A stretch of 64,000 bases of DNA, taken from the NCBI GenBank assembly GCA_026671195.1, contig JAPOHD010000027.1, forward strand, positions 743,428-807,427, given 5' to 3'. The stretch is from Draconibacterium aestuarii (GTDB lineage Bacteria; Bacteroidota; Bacteroidia; Bacteroidales; Prolixibacteraceae). The notes below the pieces were generated by a model. That model saw nothing but the letters and a program-made list of their open reading frames with translations. It was not told where the DNA came from and ran no database searches. Made by a program: the position numbers and the translations under genes. Position 1 is the first letter of the stretch. Each line of letters opens with the position of its first letter. Shown here piece after piece: positions 37,408 to 46,505 of the stretch.

Positions 37408-38775
37408 ATGGCTGGTCTTCCATCTAACAATCGTGATTCGTTTGGTTCAAAATTTGGTGTAATTGCTGCTGCGGCTGGCTCGGCAGTTGGGTTAGGTAAT
37501 ATTTGGAAGTTCCCATACATTGCAGGTGTTTATGGAGGTGCCGCATTCCTGTTTGTTTACCTGGGATTTATTCTGGCTATTGGGATACCAATTATGCTTT
37601 CAGAGTTAATTATTGGAAGGAGTTCAAGAAGTAATGCTTTTGGAGCATTTAAAGTGCTGGCTCCGGGAACACCATGGAGATTTATTGGAATTTTAGGAGT
37701 TAGTGCAGCATTTTTAATTCTCTCATTTTATGGAGTTGTTGCAGGATGGAGTTTGCAATATATCATGTTATCAATTCAAGATGGCTTTTCAAGTAAAACT
37801 CCTGAAGAGATTGCATCACTCTTTAGCTCTTTAACAGAATCAACGGTTAGGCCGGTTGTTCTTCAACTCGTTTTTATGCTTCTCACAGGTGCGATTGTTA
37901 TTGTTGGTATAAAAAAAGGTATTGAAAAATACACTAAAATTTTGATGCCATTATTGGTAATTATTCTTATATTTTTGTGTGTAAAATCGCTTACACTTGA
38001 TGGAGCGAAGGCTGGTCTGGAGTTTCTTTTTAAACCTGATTTTTCAAAATTATCTGGTGATGGAATTCTTAGTGCCCTGGGGCACGCGTTTTTTACTTTG
38101 AGTCTGGGGATGGGAACCTTAATTACATATGGTTCTTACGTTCAACGTGATAATAATTTATTAAGCACTGCATTTAGCGTAACTATTGCCGACACAGTAA
38201 TTGCAATTTTAGCCGGAATTGCAATATTTCCTGCAGTATTTGCATTTAATATTGCACCAACCGAAGGCCCCGGATTAATTTTTATTACGCTACCTAATGT
38301 TTTCCATCAAATGCCCGGTGGTTTTGTATTTTCTATTCTCTTCTTTATTTTACTAACAGTGGCCGCTTTAACGTCATCTATCTCAATTCTTGAAGTGGTT
38401 GTCGCTTATTTTAAAGAAGAGTTTCAAATGAACCGTAAAGTAGCCACAGTATTGGCAACGGTTCTAGTATCAATGTTGGGAGTGCTTTGTTCTTTGTCGA
38501 TGGGGGTTTTATCTCCGATTACTTTTTTTGGGTTAAACATCTTTGATTTGATGGATTGGATATCGGCTAATTTACTATTGCCGATTGGTGGAATGTTTAT
38601 TGCAATTTTTATTGGTTGGATTTTTGGTCGTAAGAAAGTACAGAAAGAAGTATCATACGGCGGACACTTGTCGGGAGTCCTTTTATCTGTATTTATGTTC
38701 CTTGTTAAATTTATTGCACCTATAGCGATTGCCATTGTATTATTAAACAAAGTTGGCCTGTTAAGTTTTAGCTAA
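37408..38775 (+). CDS. Neurotransmitter:sodium symporter (NSS/SNF) family transporter
   Basis: 455-aa sodium-coupled symporter, about 11-12 helices. The first helix GSAVGLGNIWKFPYIAGVYG holds the sodium and substrate site typical of LeuT/Tyt1/MhsT. Further blocks are FGVVAGWSLQYIMLSI, GHAFFTLSLGMGTLITYGSY and ALTSSISILEVVVAYF. It imports an amino acid with Na+; which one is not predictable. A single gene by position. Confidence 0.93.
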   Translation: MAGLPSNNRDSFGSKFGVIAAAAGSAVGLGNIWKFPYIAGVYGGAAFLFVYLGFILAIGIPIMLSELIIGRSSRSNAFGAFKVLAPGTPWRFIGILGVSAAFLILSFYGVVAGWSLQYIMLSIQDGFSSKTPEEIASLFSSLTESTVRPVVLQLVFMLLTGAIVIVGIKKGIEKYTKILMPLLVIILIFLCVKSLTLDGAKAGLEFLFKPDFSKLSGDGILSALGHAFFTLSLGMGTLITYGSYVQRDNNLLSTAFSVTIADTVIAILAGIAIFPAVFAFNIAPTEGPGLIFITLPNVFHQMPGGFVFSILFFILLTVAALTSSISILEVVVAYFKEEFQMNRKVATVLATVLVSMLGVLCSLSMGVLSPITFFGLNIFDLMDWISANLLLPIGGMFIAIFIGWIFGRKKVQKEVSYGGHLSGVLLSVFMFLVKFIAPIAIAIVLLNKVGLLSFS

Positions 38776-39050
38776 TTACTTTATTTGAATAATCAATTTG
38801 TTTGGATTGGCCGTATGATTTCCCTTTCGATGTATAGTCTCAACTTCAAGTTGGGTTGATTATATTGATATGTCTGCAAAATCAGCAACCCAAAGAAGGT
38901 TGTAAAATCCGAAAGAGTTGTTTGATTGGTTTTACTTCTGAAAACCAGTAATTAATTTACATGTTCTTCTTTTTTTTGGTAACGAGCTTGTCCAGGTCAT
39001 TCTAATGTGTTAATTTCGAAAAAGGTGTAATCATTTAATTCCCAGATTCA

Positions 39051-40142
39051 ATGAATTCTTTCTGGAAAAAAATAGTGCAGGATTTTATGTCTTTTTCGCG
39101 TTCTGACAGGAATGCTGTAATTATTATCGGGTCGTTAATTTTATTAGTGATAATTGCAAATGCTATCGTGCTTCGTATTCCCGCAAAACCAAATTCCGAT
39201 TTTTCTGAATTTCAATCTATTTTCGAATACTGGGAAAAGGCGGAAGCAGAAAAGAAAGAGCCGGGAAAAGTTATTCTTTTTGATTTTGACCCAAATACAA
39301 TCTCCACAATACGTCTGGACTCTCTATCAATTCCTGACTATGTAAAACGAAACTTATTAAGTTATCGAAATGCTGGTGGATCATTTAAATCGTCAGCCGA
39401 TTTACGTAAAATTTATGGAATGAACGATTCTGTGTTTGTCTTGGTTAAAAATCACATAAAAATTAAGGAAGATAGAACAGTAACAACTTTGGCAAAACCT
39501 GAAGTCAGTGTAAAACCTTTAGAATATTTTGACCCGAATATTATAGACAAGGCAGGTTTAAAGCAACTCGGCTTTAACGAATTTCAGGCAAATAATCTTA
39601 TTAATTACAGATCAAAAGGAAGTGTTTTTAAGGTTCCGTCTGATTTGTTGAAAATTTATGGGATTGACTCGTCCTTCTATTTTAGGATGAAAGAATATAT
39701 TAATATTGAAAGGAATGAAATATCTGTTCAGTCAGAAGAAATTATTGTATTGGAATTGAATGAAGCAGATTTGACCGATCTTACAAAATTGAATGGAGTT
39801 GGTCCGGCCTTCGCTAACAGAATAATCAAATACAGAAGTTTATTAGGGGGATTTTATACAAAGGAGCAACTAAATGAGGTTTATAATTTTCCGGAGGAAA
39901 CATATGCACGGATAAAAGATCACATCACAGTGGATACAACAAGGGTGAATAAAATTAGAATTAACTTTTCAGAGTACTCCGAACTCTTGAGGCATCCTTA
40001 TCTTTCGAAAAAACAAGTAGAGGCCTTATTGAGCTGGCGTCAAAAGAACGGGGCGTTTACGAATATTTCTGAGCTCAAATACGTAAGTGGTTTTGATTCT
40101 GAAATAATTAAGAAAATAGATCCCTATATAACATGTCGTTAA
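39051..40142 (+). CDS. Membrane-anchored helix-hairpin-helix (ComEA-like) protein
   Basis: 363-aa protein with one N-terminal membrane helix (residues about 23-42) and several helix-hairpin-helix units: LDSLSIPDYVKRNLLSYRNA, GLKQLGFNEFQANNLINYRS, DLTKLNGVGPAFANRIIKYR and LSKKQVEALLSWRQKNG. ComEA-like HhH proteins bind DNA without sequence preference during uptake. Several HhH copies after a membrane anchor fit DNA capture at the envelope, but a competence role is inference. Confidence 0.8.
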   Translation: MNSFWKKIVQDFMSFSRSDRNAVIIIGSLILLVIIANAIVLRIPAKPNSDFSEFQSIFEYWEKAEAEKKEPGKVILFDFDPNTISTIRLDSLSIPDYVKRNLLSYRNAGGSFKSSADLRKIYGMNDSVFVLVKNHIKIKEDRTVTTLAKPEVSVKPLEYFDPNIIDKAGLKQLGFNEFQANNLINYRSKGSVFKVPSDLLKIYGIDSSFYFRMKEYINIERNEISVQSEEIIVLELNEADLTDLTKLNGVGPAFANRIIKYRSLLGGFYTKEQLNEVYNFPEETYARIKDHITVDTTRVNKIRINFSEYSELLRHPYLSKKQVEALLSWRQKNGAFTNISELKYVSGFDSEIIKKIDPYITCR

Positions 40143-40194
40143 AAAGTGTAAAACGGGAAATAATGCATAGGAAATATTATTTTTTTGATTTAAA

Positions 40195-40225
40195 TTTGAT
40201 TAACAATGATTATTTTCTAAATTTG
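40195..40225 (+). promoter_or_regulatory. Promoter of rpsU
   Basis: TTTG (40195-40198), 19-bp spacer, TAAATTTG (40218-40225): a full match to the Bacteroidota consensus, 33 bp before the rpsU ATG. Confidence 0.75.
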
Positions 40226-40258
40226 CGCCTCAAAATTTAAAAAATAAAACCGATAAGT

Positions 40259-40450
40259 ATGATTATTATTCCGGTAAAAGAAGGCGAAAATATTGAAAGA
40301 GCTTTAAAAAGGTTCAAGAGAAAATTTGAAAAAACAGGTGTAATTAAAGAGTTACGCGAGCGTCAGAAGTATACAAAACCTTCCATTAAAAAAAGGGAAG
40401 AGTTGAAAAAGGCAATTTACGTACAGGGTTTACAACAACAGGAAGACTAA
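40259..40450 (+). CDS. rpsU: Ribosomal protein S21
   Basis: 63-aa basic small-subunit protein: MIIIPVKEGENIERALKRFK, then KFEKTGVIKELRERQKY and KPSIKKREELKKA, the S21 pattern. In Bacteroidota S21 sits with S18 and S1 at the ribosome platform, near the occluded anti-SD. xerC starts 40 bp downstream, so the two are probably cotranscribed. Confidence 0.95.
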   Translation: MIIIPVKEGENIERALKRFKRKFEKTGVIKELRERQKYTKPSIKKREELKKAIYVQGLQQQED

Positions 40451-40490
40451 TTGATATTAGTGATTCCTGATTTATTTGTGGGGATGGCCA

Positions 40491-41387
40491 ATGAGTTATC
40501 AGGAGTCGTTTATTAGTTTTTTGAAGTATGAGAAGAGGTATTCTGATCATACGGTTACGGCATATAAAAATGACCTCGATCAGTTTGTGGATTTTTGCAC
40601 AATAATGGTCGGGGATTTTAATGTTCAGGAAGTCGATACAAAACTGGTTCGTGGCTGGGTAGTTTCTTTAATGGAGAATGATCTGTCGCCCCGTTCAGTT
40701 GGTCGGAAAGTAACATCATTAAAATCGTTCTATAATTATTTAATGAAAGAACAGGTTGTTGTTAGTAATCCTGCAATAAATGTCCCGTTGCCAAAGATCA
40801 GGAAAAAGTTGCCGAATTTTGTAGAAGAGAACAGTCTTTCGCATTTGCTGGATTCGGGCATGTTTGATAATAGTTTCGCAGGTATACGCGATAAATTTAT
40901 TATTTCATTGCTTTACGGAACCGGTATTCGTTTGGCTGAATTACGTGCTTTAAAAGCAAGTGATTTCGATACTGCAGGTTATTTGATTCGTGTGTTGGGG
41001 AAACGACAAAAAGAAAGAGTGATTCCTTATCCGCGAGAGATAAACCATTTGTTGGAAGAATACGTAAGTGTTAAAGACAAAACAATTGGTTTTAAAACCG
41101 AATTTTTGTTGGTTACCGAAAAAGGGAAACAGGTATACGAAAAATTAGTTTACAGGGTAGTGAAAAATAATCTGGCGAAAGTTACATCGCTCGAAAAAAA
41201 GAGCCCGCATGTTTTGCGCCATACTTTTGCTACACATTTATTAAATAAAGGCGCCGATTTAAACGCCGTTAAAGAATTATTGGGACATTCAAATTTGGCA
41301 GCAACACAGGTTTATACCCATACAACCTTCGAAAAGCTGCACGAGAGTTATAAACAGGCCCACCCGCGTGGGGGAAAAATTGATTAA
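40491..41387 (+). CDS. xerC: Tyrosine recombinase XerC
   Basis: 298-aa site-specific recombinase of the XerC/D type, which resolves chromosome dimers. The ATG at 40491 gives MSYQESFISFLKYEKRYSDH; a TTG start at 40476 is unlikely. The core-binding domain occupies residues 1-90, the catalytic domain 105-298. Catalytic residues: Arg147 (TGIRLAEL), His240 and Arg243 (HVLRHTFATHL), His266 (LGHSN), Tyr275 (VYTHTT). Sits with rpsU and hpf rather than mobile genes, so a housekeeping Xer. Confidence 0.92.
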   Translation: MSYQESFISFLKYEKRYSDHTVTAYKNDLDQFVDFCTIMVGDFNVQEVDTKLVRGWVVSLMENDLSPRSVGRKVTSLKSFYNYLMKEQVVVSNPAINVPLPKIRKKLPNFVEENSLSHLLDSGMFDNSFAGIRDKFIISLLYGTGIRLAELRALKASDFDTAGYLIRVLGKRQKERVIPYPREINHLLEEYVSVKDKTIGFKTEFLLVTEKGKQVYEKLVYRVVKNNLAKVTSLEKKSPHVLRHTFATHLLNKGADLNAVKELLGHSNLAATQVYTHTTFEKLHESYKQAHPRGGKID

Positions 41388-41389
41388 TT

Positions 41390-41692
41390 ATGGAAGTAAA
41401 AATTAATTCAGTACATTTCAACGCCGACGAGAAGTTGGTTGATTTTGTAAACAAAAAAGTAAATAAACTGGATACTTTTTTTGATGGTATTATTAAAGCA
41501 GAAGTAATCCTTAAAGTTGCTAAACCTGAGACAGCAAACAACAAGCTTGCTGAGTTAAAACTTTCGATCCCGGCCACAGATTATTTATTTGCAAAAAAAC
41601 AAGCAGATACCTTTGAGGAGGCTGTCGATTTGGCTATTGATGCAATTAGAAAACAAATGGATAAATACAAGGAAAAGTTAAAGTCAAAATAA
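41390..41692 (+). CDS. hpf: Ribosome hibernation-promoting factor (HPF/RaiA family)
   Basis: 100-aa short HPF/YfiA-type protein: VKINSVHFNADEKLVDFVNK, KVNKLDTFFDGIIKAEVILK and the basic helix KQADTFEEAVDLAIDAIRKQ. It binds the 30S decoding site and silences ribosomes in stationary phase. No C-terminal dimerisation domain. It starts two bases after the xerC stop. Confidence 0.92.
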   Translation: MEVKINSVHFNADEKLVDFVNKKVNKLDTFFDGIIKAEVILKVAKPETANNKLAELKLSIPATDYLFAKKQADTFEEAVDLAIDAIRKQMDKYKEKLKSK

Positions 41693-41914
41693 TTTTAAAA
41701 ATTTCATAGTAGGGTATTCGTTTTTTAAAATAATATTTCTACATTTGCAAACCCAATTTGGGGACGTTCTTAGAACAGTTGAATTTAGAGTACTTTAAGT
41801 GGAAAATGAGAGAGTTCTCAGTTATGCGAAAGGTAGTTTTTTAGAGAAAGATGAATGAATTGAAATTTTTCAAAAAAAAATAATAAAACTCCTCGGCTGT
41901 TTTAAAATAAATTG

Positions 41915-41922
41915 TACTTTTG
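41915..41922 (+). promoter_or_regulatory. -7 box of the tRNA-Gly/tRNA-Thr/tuf transcript
   Basis: TACTTTTG matches TAnnTTTG; the -33 region is GTTTTAA-like rather than TTTG. Initiation near 41929 would be about 23 nt before tRNA-Gly. A second -7-like TACATTTG lies at 41740-41747. Confidence 0.5.
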
Positions 41923-41951
41923 CACAGCATTTTTTTGCTAGGTAATAATAA

Positions 41952-42024
41952 GCGGGAATAGCTCAGTTGATAGAGCATTAGCCTTCCAAGCTAAGGGTCG
42001 CGAGTTTGAGTCTCGTTTCCCGCT
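41952..42024 (+). tRNA. tRNA-Gly (anticodon TCC)
   Basis: Complete 73-nt cloverleaf: acceptor GCGGGAA/TTCCCGC, D-stem GCTC/GAGC, anticodon stem TTAGC/GCTAA around CTTCCAA (anticodon TCC), T-arm GCGAG-TTTGAGT-CTCGT. CCA is not encoded. Confidence 0.97.
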
Positions 42025-42092
42025 CATAAAATGGAGATTGGAATTTTGAGTAATAAAATACTCTTAATTCCTGTCTCTTTGTGTATTTATAA

Positions 42093-42164
<72 letters not shown>

Positions 42165-42203
42165 CTGATGATTTAAAAGATAATAAATTAAAAAATTGAA
42201 GTT

Positions 42204-43388
42204 ATGGCTAAAGAACATTTTAACAGGGACAAGGACCATGTAAACATTGGTACTATTGGCCACGTTGACCACGGTAAAACTACATTGACCGCAGCTATTA
42301 CTATGGTATTGGCAAAAAAAGGCTTTTGTGAAGTAAAAGCTTTCGATCAGATTGATAATGCTCCGGAAGAAAAAGAAAGAGGTATTACAATTAATACTGC
42401 TCACGTTGAATATGAAACAGCTACTCGTCACTATGCACACGTTGACTGTCCTGGTCACGCGGATTATGTGAAGAATATGGTGACTGGTGCTGCCCAGATG
42501 GACGGTGCAATTATCGTTGTTGCTGCAACTGATGGTCCTATGCCACAGACTCGCGAGCACATCCTTTTGGCTCGTCAGGTAAACGTTCCTCGTTTGGTTG
42601 TGTTCATGAATAAAGTGGATATGGTTGACGATGAAGAGTTACTTGAGTTAGTTGAAATGGAAGTTCGTGAATTGCTTGACTTCTACGAATTTGATGGAGA
42701 CAATACTCCTGTTATTATGGGTTCTGCTCTTGGTGGATTAAACGGAGAGCCAGAATGGGAAGAAAAAATTCTTGAATTGATGGATGCATGTGATTCATGG
42801 ATTCCACTTCCTCCACGTGATATTGACAAACCATTCCTTATGCCTGTTGAAGACGTATTCTCGATCACTGGTCGTGGTACAGTTGCTACTGGTCGTATTG
42901 AAACTGGTGTTGTTCACACTGGAGACGAACTACAGTTAATTGGTTTAGGTGCTGAGGGACGTAAAACAGTTTGTACTGGTGTTGAAATGTTCCGTAAGAT
43001 TTTGGATGATGGTCAGGCTGGTGATAACGTAGGTTTATTACTTCGCGGTGTTGACAAAAAGGAAATCAAACGTGGTCAGATTTTGGCAAAACCAGGTTCA
43101 ATCACTCCTCATACTAAATTCAAAGCTGAGGTTTATGTATTGAAAAAAGAAGAAGGTGGACGTCACACTCCATTTCATAACAAATACCGTCCTCAGTTCT
43201 ACTTACGTACGCTTGACGTAACCGGCGAAATCCACCTGGAAGCAGGTCGCGAAATGGTTATGCCTGGTGATAACGTAACTGTTGAGGTTGAATTGATCTA
43301 TCCTGTTGCAATTAACATTGGTCTTCGTTTCGCAATTCGTGAAGGTGGACGTACTGTAGGTGCTGGTCAGATCACTGAGATTCTGTAG
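42204..43388 (+). CDS. tuf: Translation elongation factor Tu
   Basis: 394-aa GTPase delivering aminoacyl-tRNA to the ribosome. G motifs: [22 protein letters not shown] (in [14 protein letters not shown]). Domains 2 and 3 follow ([35 protein letters not shown]). Full length. Cotranscribed with the upstream tRNA genes; a terminator follows 23 bp after the stop. Confidence 0.99.
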   Translation: MAKEHFNRDKDHVNIGTIGHVDHGKTTLTAAITMVLAKKGFCEVKAFDQIDNAPEEKERGITINTAHVEYETATRHYAHVDCPGHADYVKNMVTGAAQMDGAIIVVAATDGPMPQTREHILLARQVNVPRLVVFMNKVDMVDDEELLELVEMEVRELLDFYEFDGDNTPVIMGSALGGLNGEPEWEEKILELMDACDSWIPLPPRDIDKPFLMPVEDVFSITGRGTVATGRIETGVVHTGDELQLIGLGAEGRKTVCTGVEMFRKILDDGQAGDNVGLLLRGVDKKEIKRGQILAKPGSITPHTKFKAEVYVLKKEEGGRHTPFHNKYRPQFYLRTLDVTGEIHLEAGREMVMPGDNVTVEVELIYPVAINIGLRFAIREGGRTVGAGQITEIL

Positions 43389-43411
43389 TCTGACAGTTAA
43401 AAATATAAGTT

Positions 43412-43444
43412 AATAGGTCCCGGGCCTCGGCTCGGGACTATTTT
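43412..43444 (+). terminator. Terminator after tuf
   Basis: AATAGGTCCCG (43412-43422) pairs with CGGGACTATT (43433-43442) with one bulged G, followed by T. It would separate tuf from secE-nusG-rpl-rpo transcription, at least partly. Confidence 0.75.
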
Positions 43445-43503
43445 CGGATGAAACTCGGATTTGGGAGTGGTTAAAACAGTAAGTTCGAATCTTACCTTCC
43501 GTA
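43445..43503 (+). pseudogene. tRNA relic (probable tRNA-Trp) without anticodon arm
   Basis: Recognisable parts in tRNA order: acceptor CGGATG/CTTCCG (one mismatch), spacer AA, D-arm ACTC-GGATTTGG-GAGT, then only ten bases (GGTTAAAACA) where an anticodon arm and variable loop should be, then a perfect T-arm GTAAG-TTCGAAT-CTTAC. AAAACAG after the gap resembles the 3' side of a tRNA-Trp anticodon arm (CCAAAACAG-type). In many Bacteroidota tRNA-Trp sits exactly between tuf and secE. About 59 nt instead of 73-76. Confidence 0.65.
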
Positions 43504-43524
43504 CAAAACAAGGATAATTTAAAC

Positions 43525-43716
43525 ATGAAGTTAAAGATTTATCTACAAGAGGCTTATGATGAACTGGTTCATAAAGTAACATGGCCTACTTGGAAAGAGC
43601 TACAAAGTAGCGCATTGGTTGTAATGATTGCTTCCTTTATAATATCATTATTAATATTTGTTATGGATCTGTCTTTCAGAAACATAATGGATTTTGTTTA
43701 CAGATTATTTTATTAA
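43525..43716 (+). CDS. secE: Preprotein translocase subunit SecE
   Basis: 63-aa inner-membrane protein with one C-terminal helix: MKLKIYLQEAYDELVHKVTW, PTWKELQSSALVVMIASFII, MDLSFRNIMDFVYRLFY. The W-P-(S/T)-x-x-E motif (WPTWKEL) is diagnostic. It stabilises SecY. nusG begins 19 bp after the stop. Confidence 0.95.
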   Translation: MKLKIYLQEAYDELVHKVTWPTWKELQSSALVVMIASFIISLLIFVMDLSFRNIMDFVYRLFY

Positions 43717-43735
43717 TCAAAACCCTGAAGTCAAG

Positions 43736-44284
43736 ATGAGCGAAAATGTTAAAAAATGGTATGTTCTGCGTGCTATTGGAGGCAAGGAGAAGAAGGTTAA
43801 AGAATATATCGATAACGAAATCGCAATTGGAGACCTGAAAGGGTATGTAGATCAGGTTCTTATTCCAACAGAAAAAGTGTATCAAATCCGAAATGGTAAA
43901 AAAATCAGTAAGGAGAGAAACTTTTTTCCGGGATATGTATTAATCGAAGCTGCACTAGTGGGTGAAGTTGCACACACACTAAGGAATTTTCCGAATGTTA
44001 TAGGGTTCTTAGGCGACACTAAAGGTGGAGATCCTGTACCGATGAGGCAGAGCGAGGTAAACAGAATTCTAGGTCGTGTTGACGAGTTGTCGGAGACAGA
44101 TGAAGAATTAAATATCCCTTATGTGGTAGGAGAAACTGTAAAAGTAATCGATGGACCATTTAACGGCTTTAACGGAACCATTGAAGAAATCAATGAAGAG
44201 AAGAAGAAGCTGCAGGTAATGGTGAAGATTTTTGGACGTAAAACTCCTTTGGAACTTAGCTTTATGCAAGTCGAAAAGGAATAG
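43736..44284 (+). CDS. nusG: Transcription elongation/antitermination factor NusG
   Basis: 182-aa NusG. The ATG at 43736 gives MSENVKKWYVLRAIGGKEKK; an in-frame start at 43694 would overlap secE and is rejected. The NGN domain holds FFPGYVLIEAALVGEVAHTL and VIGFLGDTKGGDPVP; the KOW domain holds GETVKVIDGPFNGFNGTIEE. It couples RNA polymerase to Rho or ribosomes. Confidence 0.96.
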   Translation: MSENVKKWYVLRAIGGKEKKVKEYIDNEIAIGDLKGYVDQVLIPTEKVYQIRNGKKISKERNFFPGYVLIEAALVGEVAHTLRNFPNVIGFLGDTKGGDPVPMRQSEVNRILGRVDELSETDEELNIPYVVGETVKVIDGPFNGFNGTIEEINEEKKKLQVMVKIFGRKTPLELSFMQVEKE

Positions 44285-44304
44285 TAACGCTTTAATTTAT
44301 TGTT

Positions 44305-44748
44305 ATGGCGAAAGAAGTTGCTGGATTAATTAAATTACAGATTAAAGGTGGTGCTGCTAATCCTTCACCACCGGTGGGACCAGCATTGGGTGCCAAAGGC
44401 GTAAATATTATGCAGTTCTGCAAACAGTTTAATGGTCGTACACAAGACCAGGCCGGGAAAGTTCTTCCGGTTATTATTACTGTTTTTGCAGACAAGTCAT
44501 TTGACTTCATAATCAAACAACCGCCTGTGGCTGTTCAATTATTGGAAGTTGCCAAACTGAAAAAAGGTTCACCTGAATCACACATTAACAAAGTGGGATC
44601 AGTAACCTGGGATCAGGTTAGAGGAATTGCCGAAGGCAAAATGTCTGACCTGAACTGCTTTACAGTAGAGTCGGCAATGAAAATGGTAGCTGGAACTGCC
44701 AGAAGTATGGGAATCACTGTTAAAGGTGCTTCACCATTCAATAACTAA
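44305..44748 (+). CDS. rplK: Ribosomal protein L11
   Basis: 147-aa large-subunit protein of the GTPase centre. Start [20 protein letters not shown] and [20 protein letters not shown] are canonical, as is the C-terminal [20 protein letters not shown]. Spacing to nusG 20 bp and to rplA 14 bp, part of one operon. Confidence 0.98.
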   Translation: MAKEVAGLIKLQIKGGAANPSPPVGPALGAKGVNIMQFCKQFNGRTQDQAGKVLPVIITVFADKSFDFIIKQPPVAVQLLEVAKLKKGSPESHINKVGSVTWDQVRGIAEGKMSDLNCFTVESAMKMVAGTARSMGITVKGASPFNN

Positions 44749-44762
44749 AAATATCTTTTACG

Positions 44763-45458
44763 ATGGGCAGAATTACGAAAAATATGAAAGCGTCTTTGGA
44801 GAAGCTCGAAAAAGGAAAAGTTTACTCAATTGATGAAGCAGCAGAATTAGTGAAAGAAATTACTACCACTAAATTTGATGCTTCAGTTGATATTGATGTA
44901 AGACTGGGAGTTGACCCAAGAAAAGCTAACCAGATGGTTAGAGGCGTAGTTTCGTTACCCCATGGAACAGGTAAAGAGGTACGTGTTTTGGCAATGGTTA
45001 CTCCTGACAAAGAGCAGGAAGCCAAAGATGCCGGAGCAGATTATGTAGGTCTTGACGAATACGTTGAGAAAATTAAAGGTGGCTGGACTGATGTTGATGT
45101 AATTATCACTATGCCTCCGGTTATGGGAAAAGTTGGACAGTTAGGACGTATTTTAGGCCCTCGTGGTTTAATGCCTAACCCTAAAAGTGGAACCGTAACT
45201 ATGGAAGTTGGTAAAGCAGTTAGCGAAGTTAAGCAAGGTAAAATCGACTTTAAAGTTGATAAATTTGGTATTGTTCACACATCTATCGGTAAAGTTTCAT
45301 TTACTGCCGAAAAGATTAAAGAAAATGCCGCTGAGTTTATTCATACAATTAATAAACTTAAACCTGTTGCCGCTAAAGGAACCTACATAAAAAGTATCTA
45401 CTTATCAAGTACCATGAGCCCTGGTATTCAGGTAGAATCTAAGTCGTTTGCAGAATAA
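44763..45458 (+). CDS. rplA: Ribosomal protein L1
   Basis: 231-aa L1 of the ribosome stalk; in many bacteria it also represses the rplKA message. Markers: [54 protein letters not shown]. Full length. Confidence 0.98.
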   Translation: MGRITKNMKASLEKLEKGKVYSIDEAAELVKEITTTKFDASVDIDVRLGVDPRKANQMVRGVVSLPHGTGKEVRVLAMVTPDKEQEAKDAGADYVGLDEYVEKIKGGWTDVDVIITMPPVMGKVGQLGRILGPRGLMPNPKSGTVTMEVGKAVSEVKQGKIDFKVDKFGIVHTSIGKVSFTAEKIKENAAEFIHTINKLKPVAAKGTYIKSIYLSSTMSPGIQVESKSFAE

Positions 45459-45470
45459 AAAAATGGAATT

Positions 45471-45989
45471 ATGAAGAGTTCAGAAAAACAAGTTATTATA
45501 AATAATTTACAAGAACAGATAGATTCATACGACCATTTTTATCTGACTGACATTAGTGGATTAAATGCTGAGAATACCAGTGATTTAAGGAGACTATGTT
45601 TTAATCAAAAGGTAAAACTGGTTGTTGTTAAGAATACTTTATTACGTAAAGCTCTTGAAAATTCTGGAAAGAATGCTGAAGAAATTTACGATGCTCTAAA
45701 GGGAAACACATCGGTAATGTTTACCGAAACAGGTAATGCACCTGCTAAACTGATTAAAGACTTCGCTAAAAAACATAAGAAGCCTGTGTTAAAGGCTGCA
45801 TATGTTGAAGAATCAGTTTACATGGGAGCTGACCAACTGGATGCACTCGTTGCCGTTAAGTCGAAAAACGAGCTTATTGCAGATGTTGTTGCTCTATTAC
45901 AATCACCAATGAAAACTGTTCTTGGACAGCTACAATCAGGTGGTAATATTATCCACGGTGTTCTTGATACACTGAAAGAAAGAGAATAA
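45471..45989 (+). CDS. rplJ: Ribosomal protein L10
   Basis: 172-aa stalk base protein binding L12 dimers: YDHFYLTDISGLNAENTSDL, VKNTLLRKALENSG, and the helical C-terminus (PMKTVLGQLQSGGNIIHGVL). Only 12 bp separate it from rplA, so there is no long rplJ leader of the E. coli type. Confidence 0.97.
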   Translation: MKSSEKQVIINNLQEQIDSYDHFYLTDISGLNAENTSDLRRLCFNQKVKLVVVKNTLLRKALENSGKNAEEIYDALKGNTSVMFTETGNAPAKLIKDFAKKHKKPVLKAAYVEESVYMGADQLDALVAVKSKNELIADVVALLQSPMKTVLGQLQSGGNIIHGVLDTLKERE

Positions 45990-46020
45990 TTTATTAGAAA
46001 TAATTTAAAAAAGTAATAAA

Positions 46021-46398
46021 ATGGCAGATTTAAAACAGCTTGCAGAAGAGTTAGTAAACTTGACTGTTAAAGACGTTAACGAATTGGCTGGCATACTTAA
46101 AGATGAGTATGGTATTGAACCAGCTGCTGCTGCAGTAGCAGTTGCAGGTCCAGCTGCAGGTGGTGGCGAGGATGCTGCTGCTGAACAAACTGAATTTGAC
46201 GTGATTTTGAAAGCAGCAGGTGCATCGAAACTTGCAGTAGTTAAACTCGTTAAAGAACTAACTGGTCTTGGCTTAAAAGAAGCTAAAGCAGTTGTAGATG
46301 AAGCTCCAAAAGCAATCAAAGAAAAAATTTCTAAAGACGAAGCAGAAGCGCTTAAAAGTCAATTAGAAGAAGCTGGAGCTGAAGTTGAAGTAAAATAA
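46021..46398 (+). CDS. rplL: Ribosomal protein L7/L12
   Basis: 125-aa acidic stalk protein. N-terminal dimer domain [20 protein letters not shown], an Ala/Gly hinge ([20 protein letters not shown]), and the C-terminal factor-binding domain [20 protein letters not shown] with [19 protein letters not shown]. Confidence 0.98.
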   Translation: MADLKQLAEELVNLTVKDVNELAGILKDEYGIEPAAAAVAVAGPAAGGGEDAAAEQTEFDVILKAAGASKLAVVKLVKELTGLGLKEAKAVVDEAPKAIKEKISKDEAEALKSQLEEAGAEVEVK

Positions 46399-46428
46399 CG
46401 CATTATACCTATTTTTAATAGGTAATAT

Positions 46429-46467
46429 GGTTTAGAATCTAGCTCAGGTTGGATTCTAAACCTTTTT
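46429..46467 (+). terminator. Attenuator/terminator between rplL and rpoB
   Basis: An 11-bp perfect stem (GGTTTAGAATC 46429-46439 with GATTCTAAACC 46452-46462) is followed by TTTTT. Because rpoB has no other obvious promoter, it likely acts as a partial terminator that lowers polymerase genes relative to ribosomal genes, as the rplL-rpoB attenuator does in E. coli. Confidence 0.75.
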
Positions 46468-46505
46468 GTGTATTTATATTTTATATAATTAACCTGTATA
46501 AATGC

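Noticed and set aside
40491..41387. XerC as an integron or phage integrase
   Set aside because: It sits between rpsU and hpf, has housekeeping Xer length and motifs, and is over 20 kb from the attC-like sites.
43397..43582. 61-codon minus-strand frame between tuf and secE
   Set aside because: It covers the terminator and the tRNA relic and extends over the secE start; it is not a gene.
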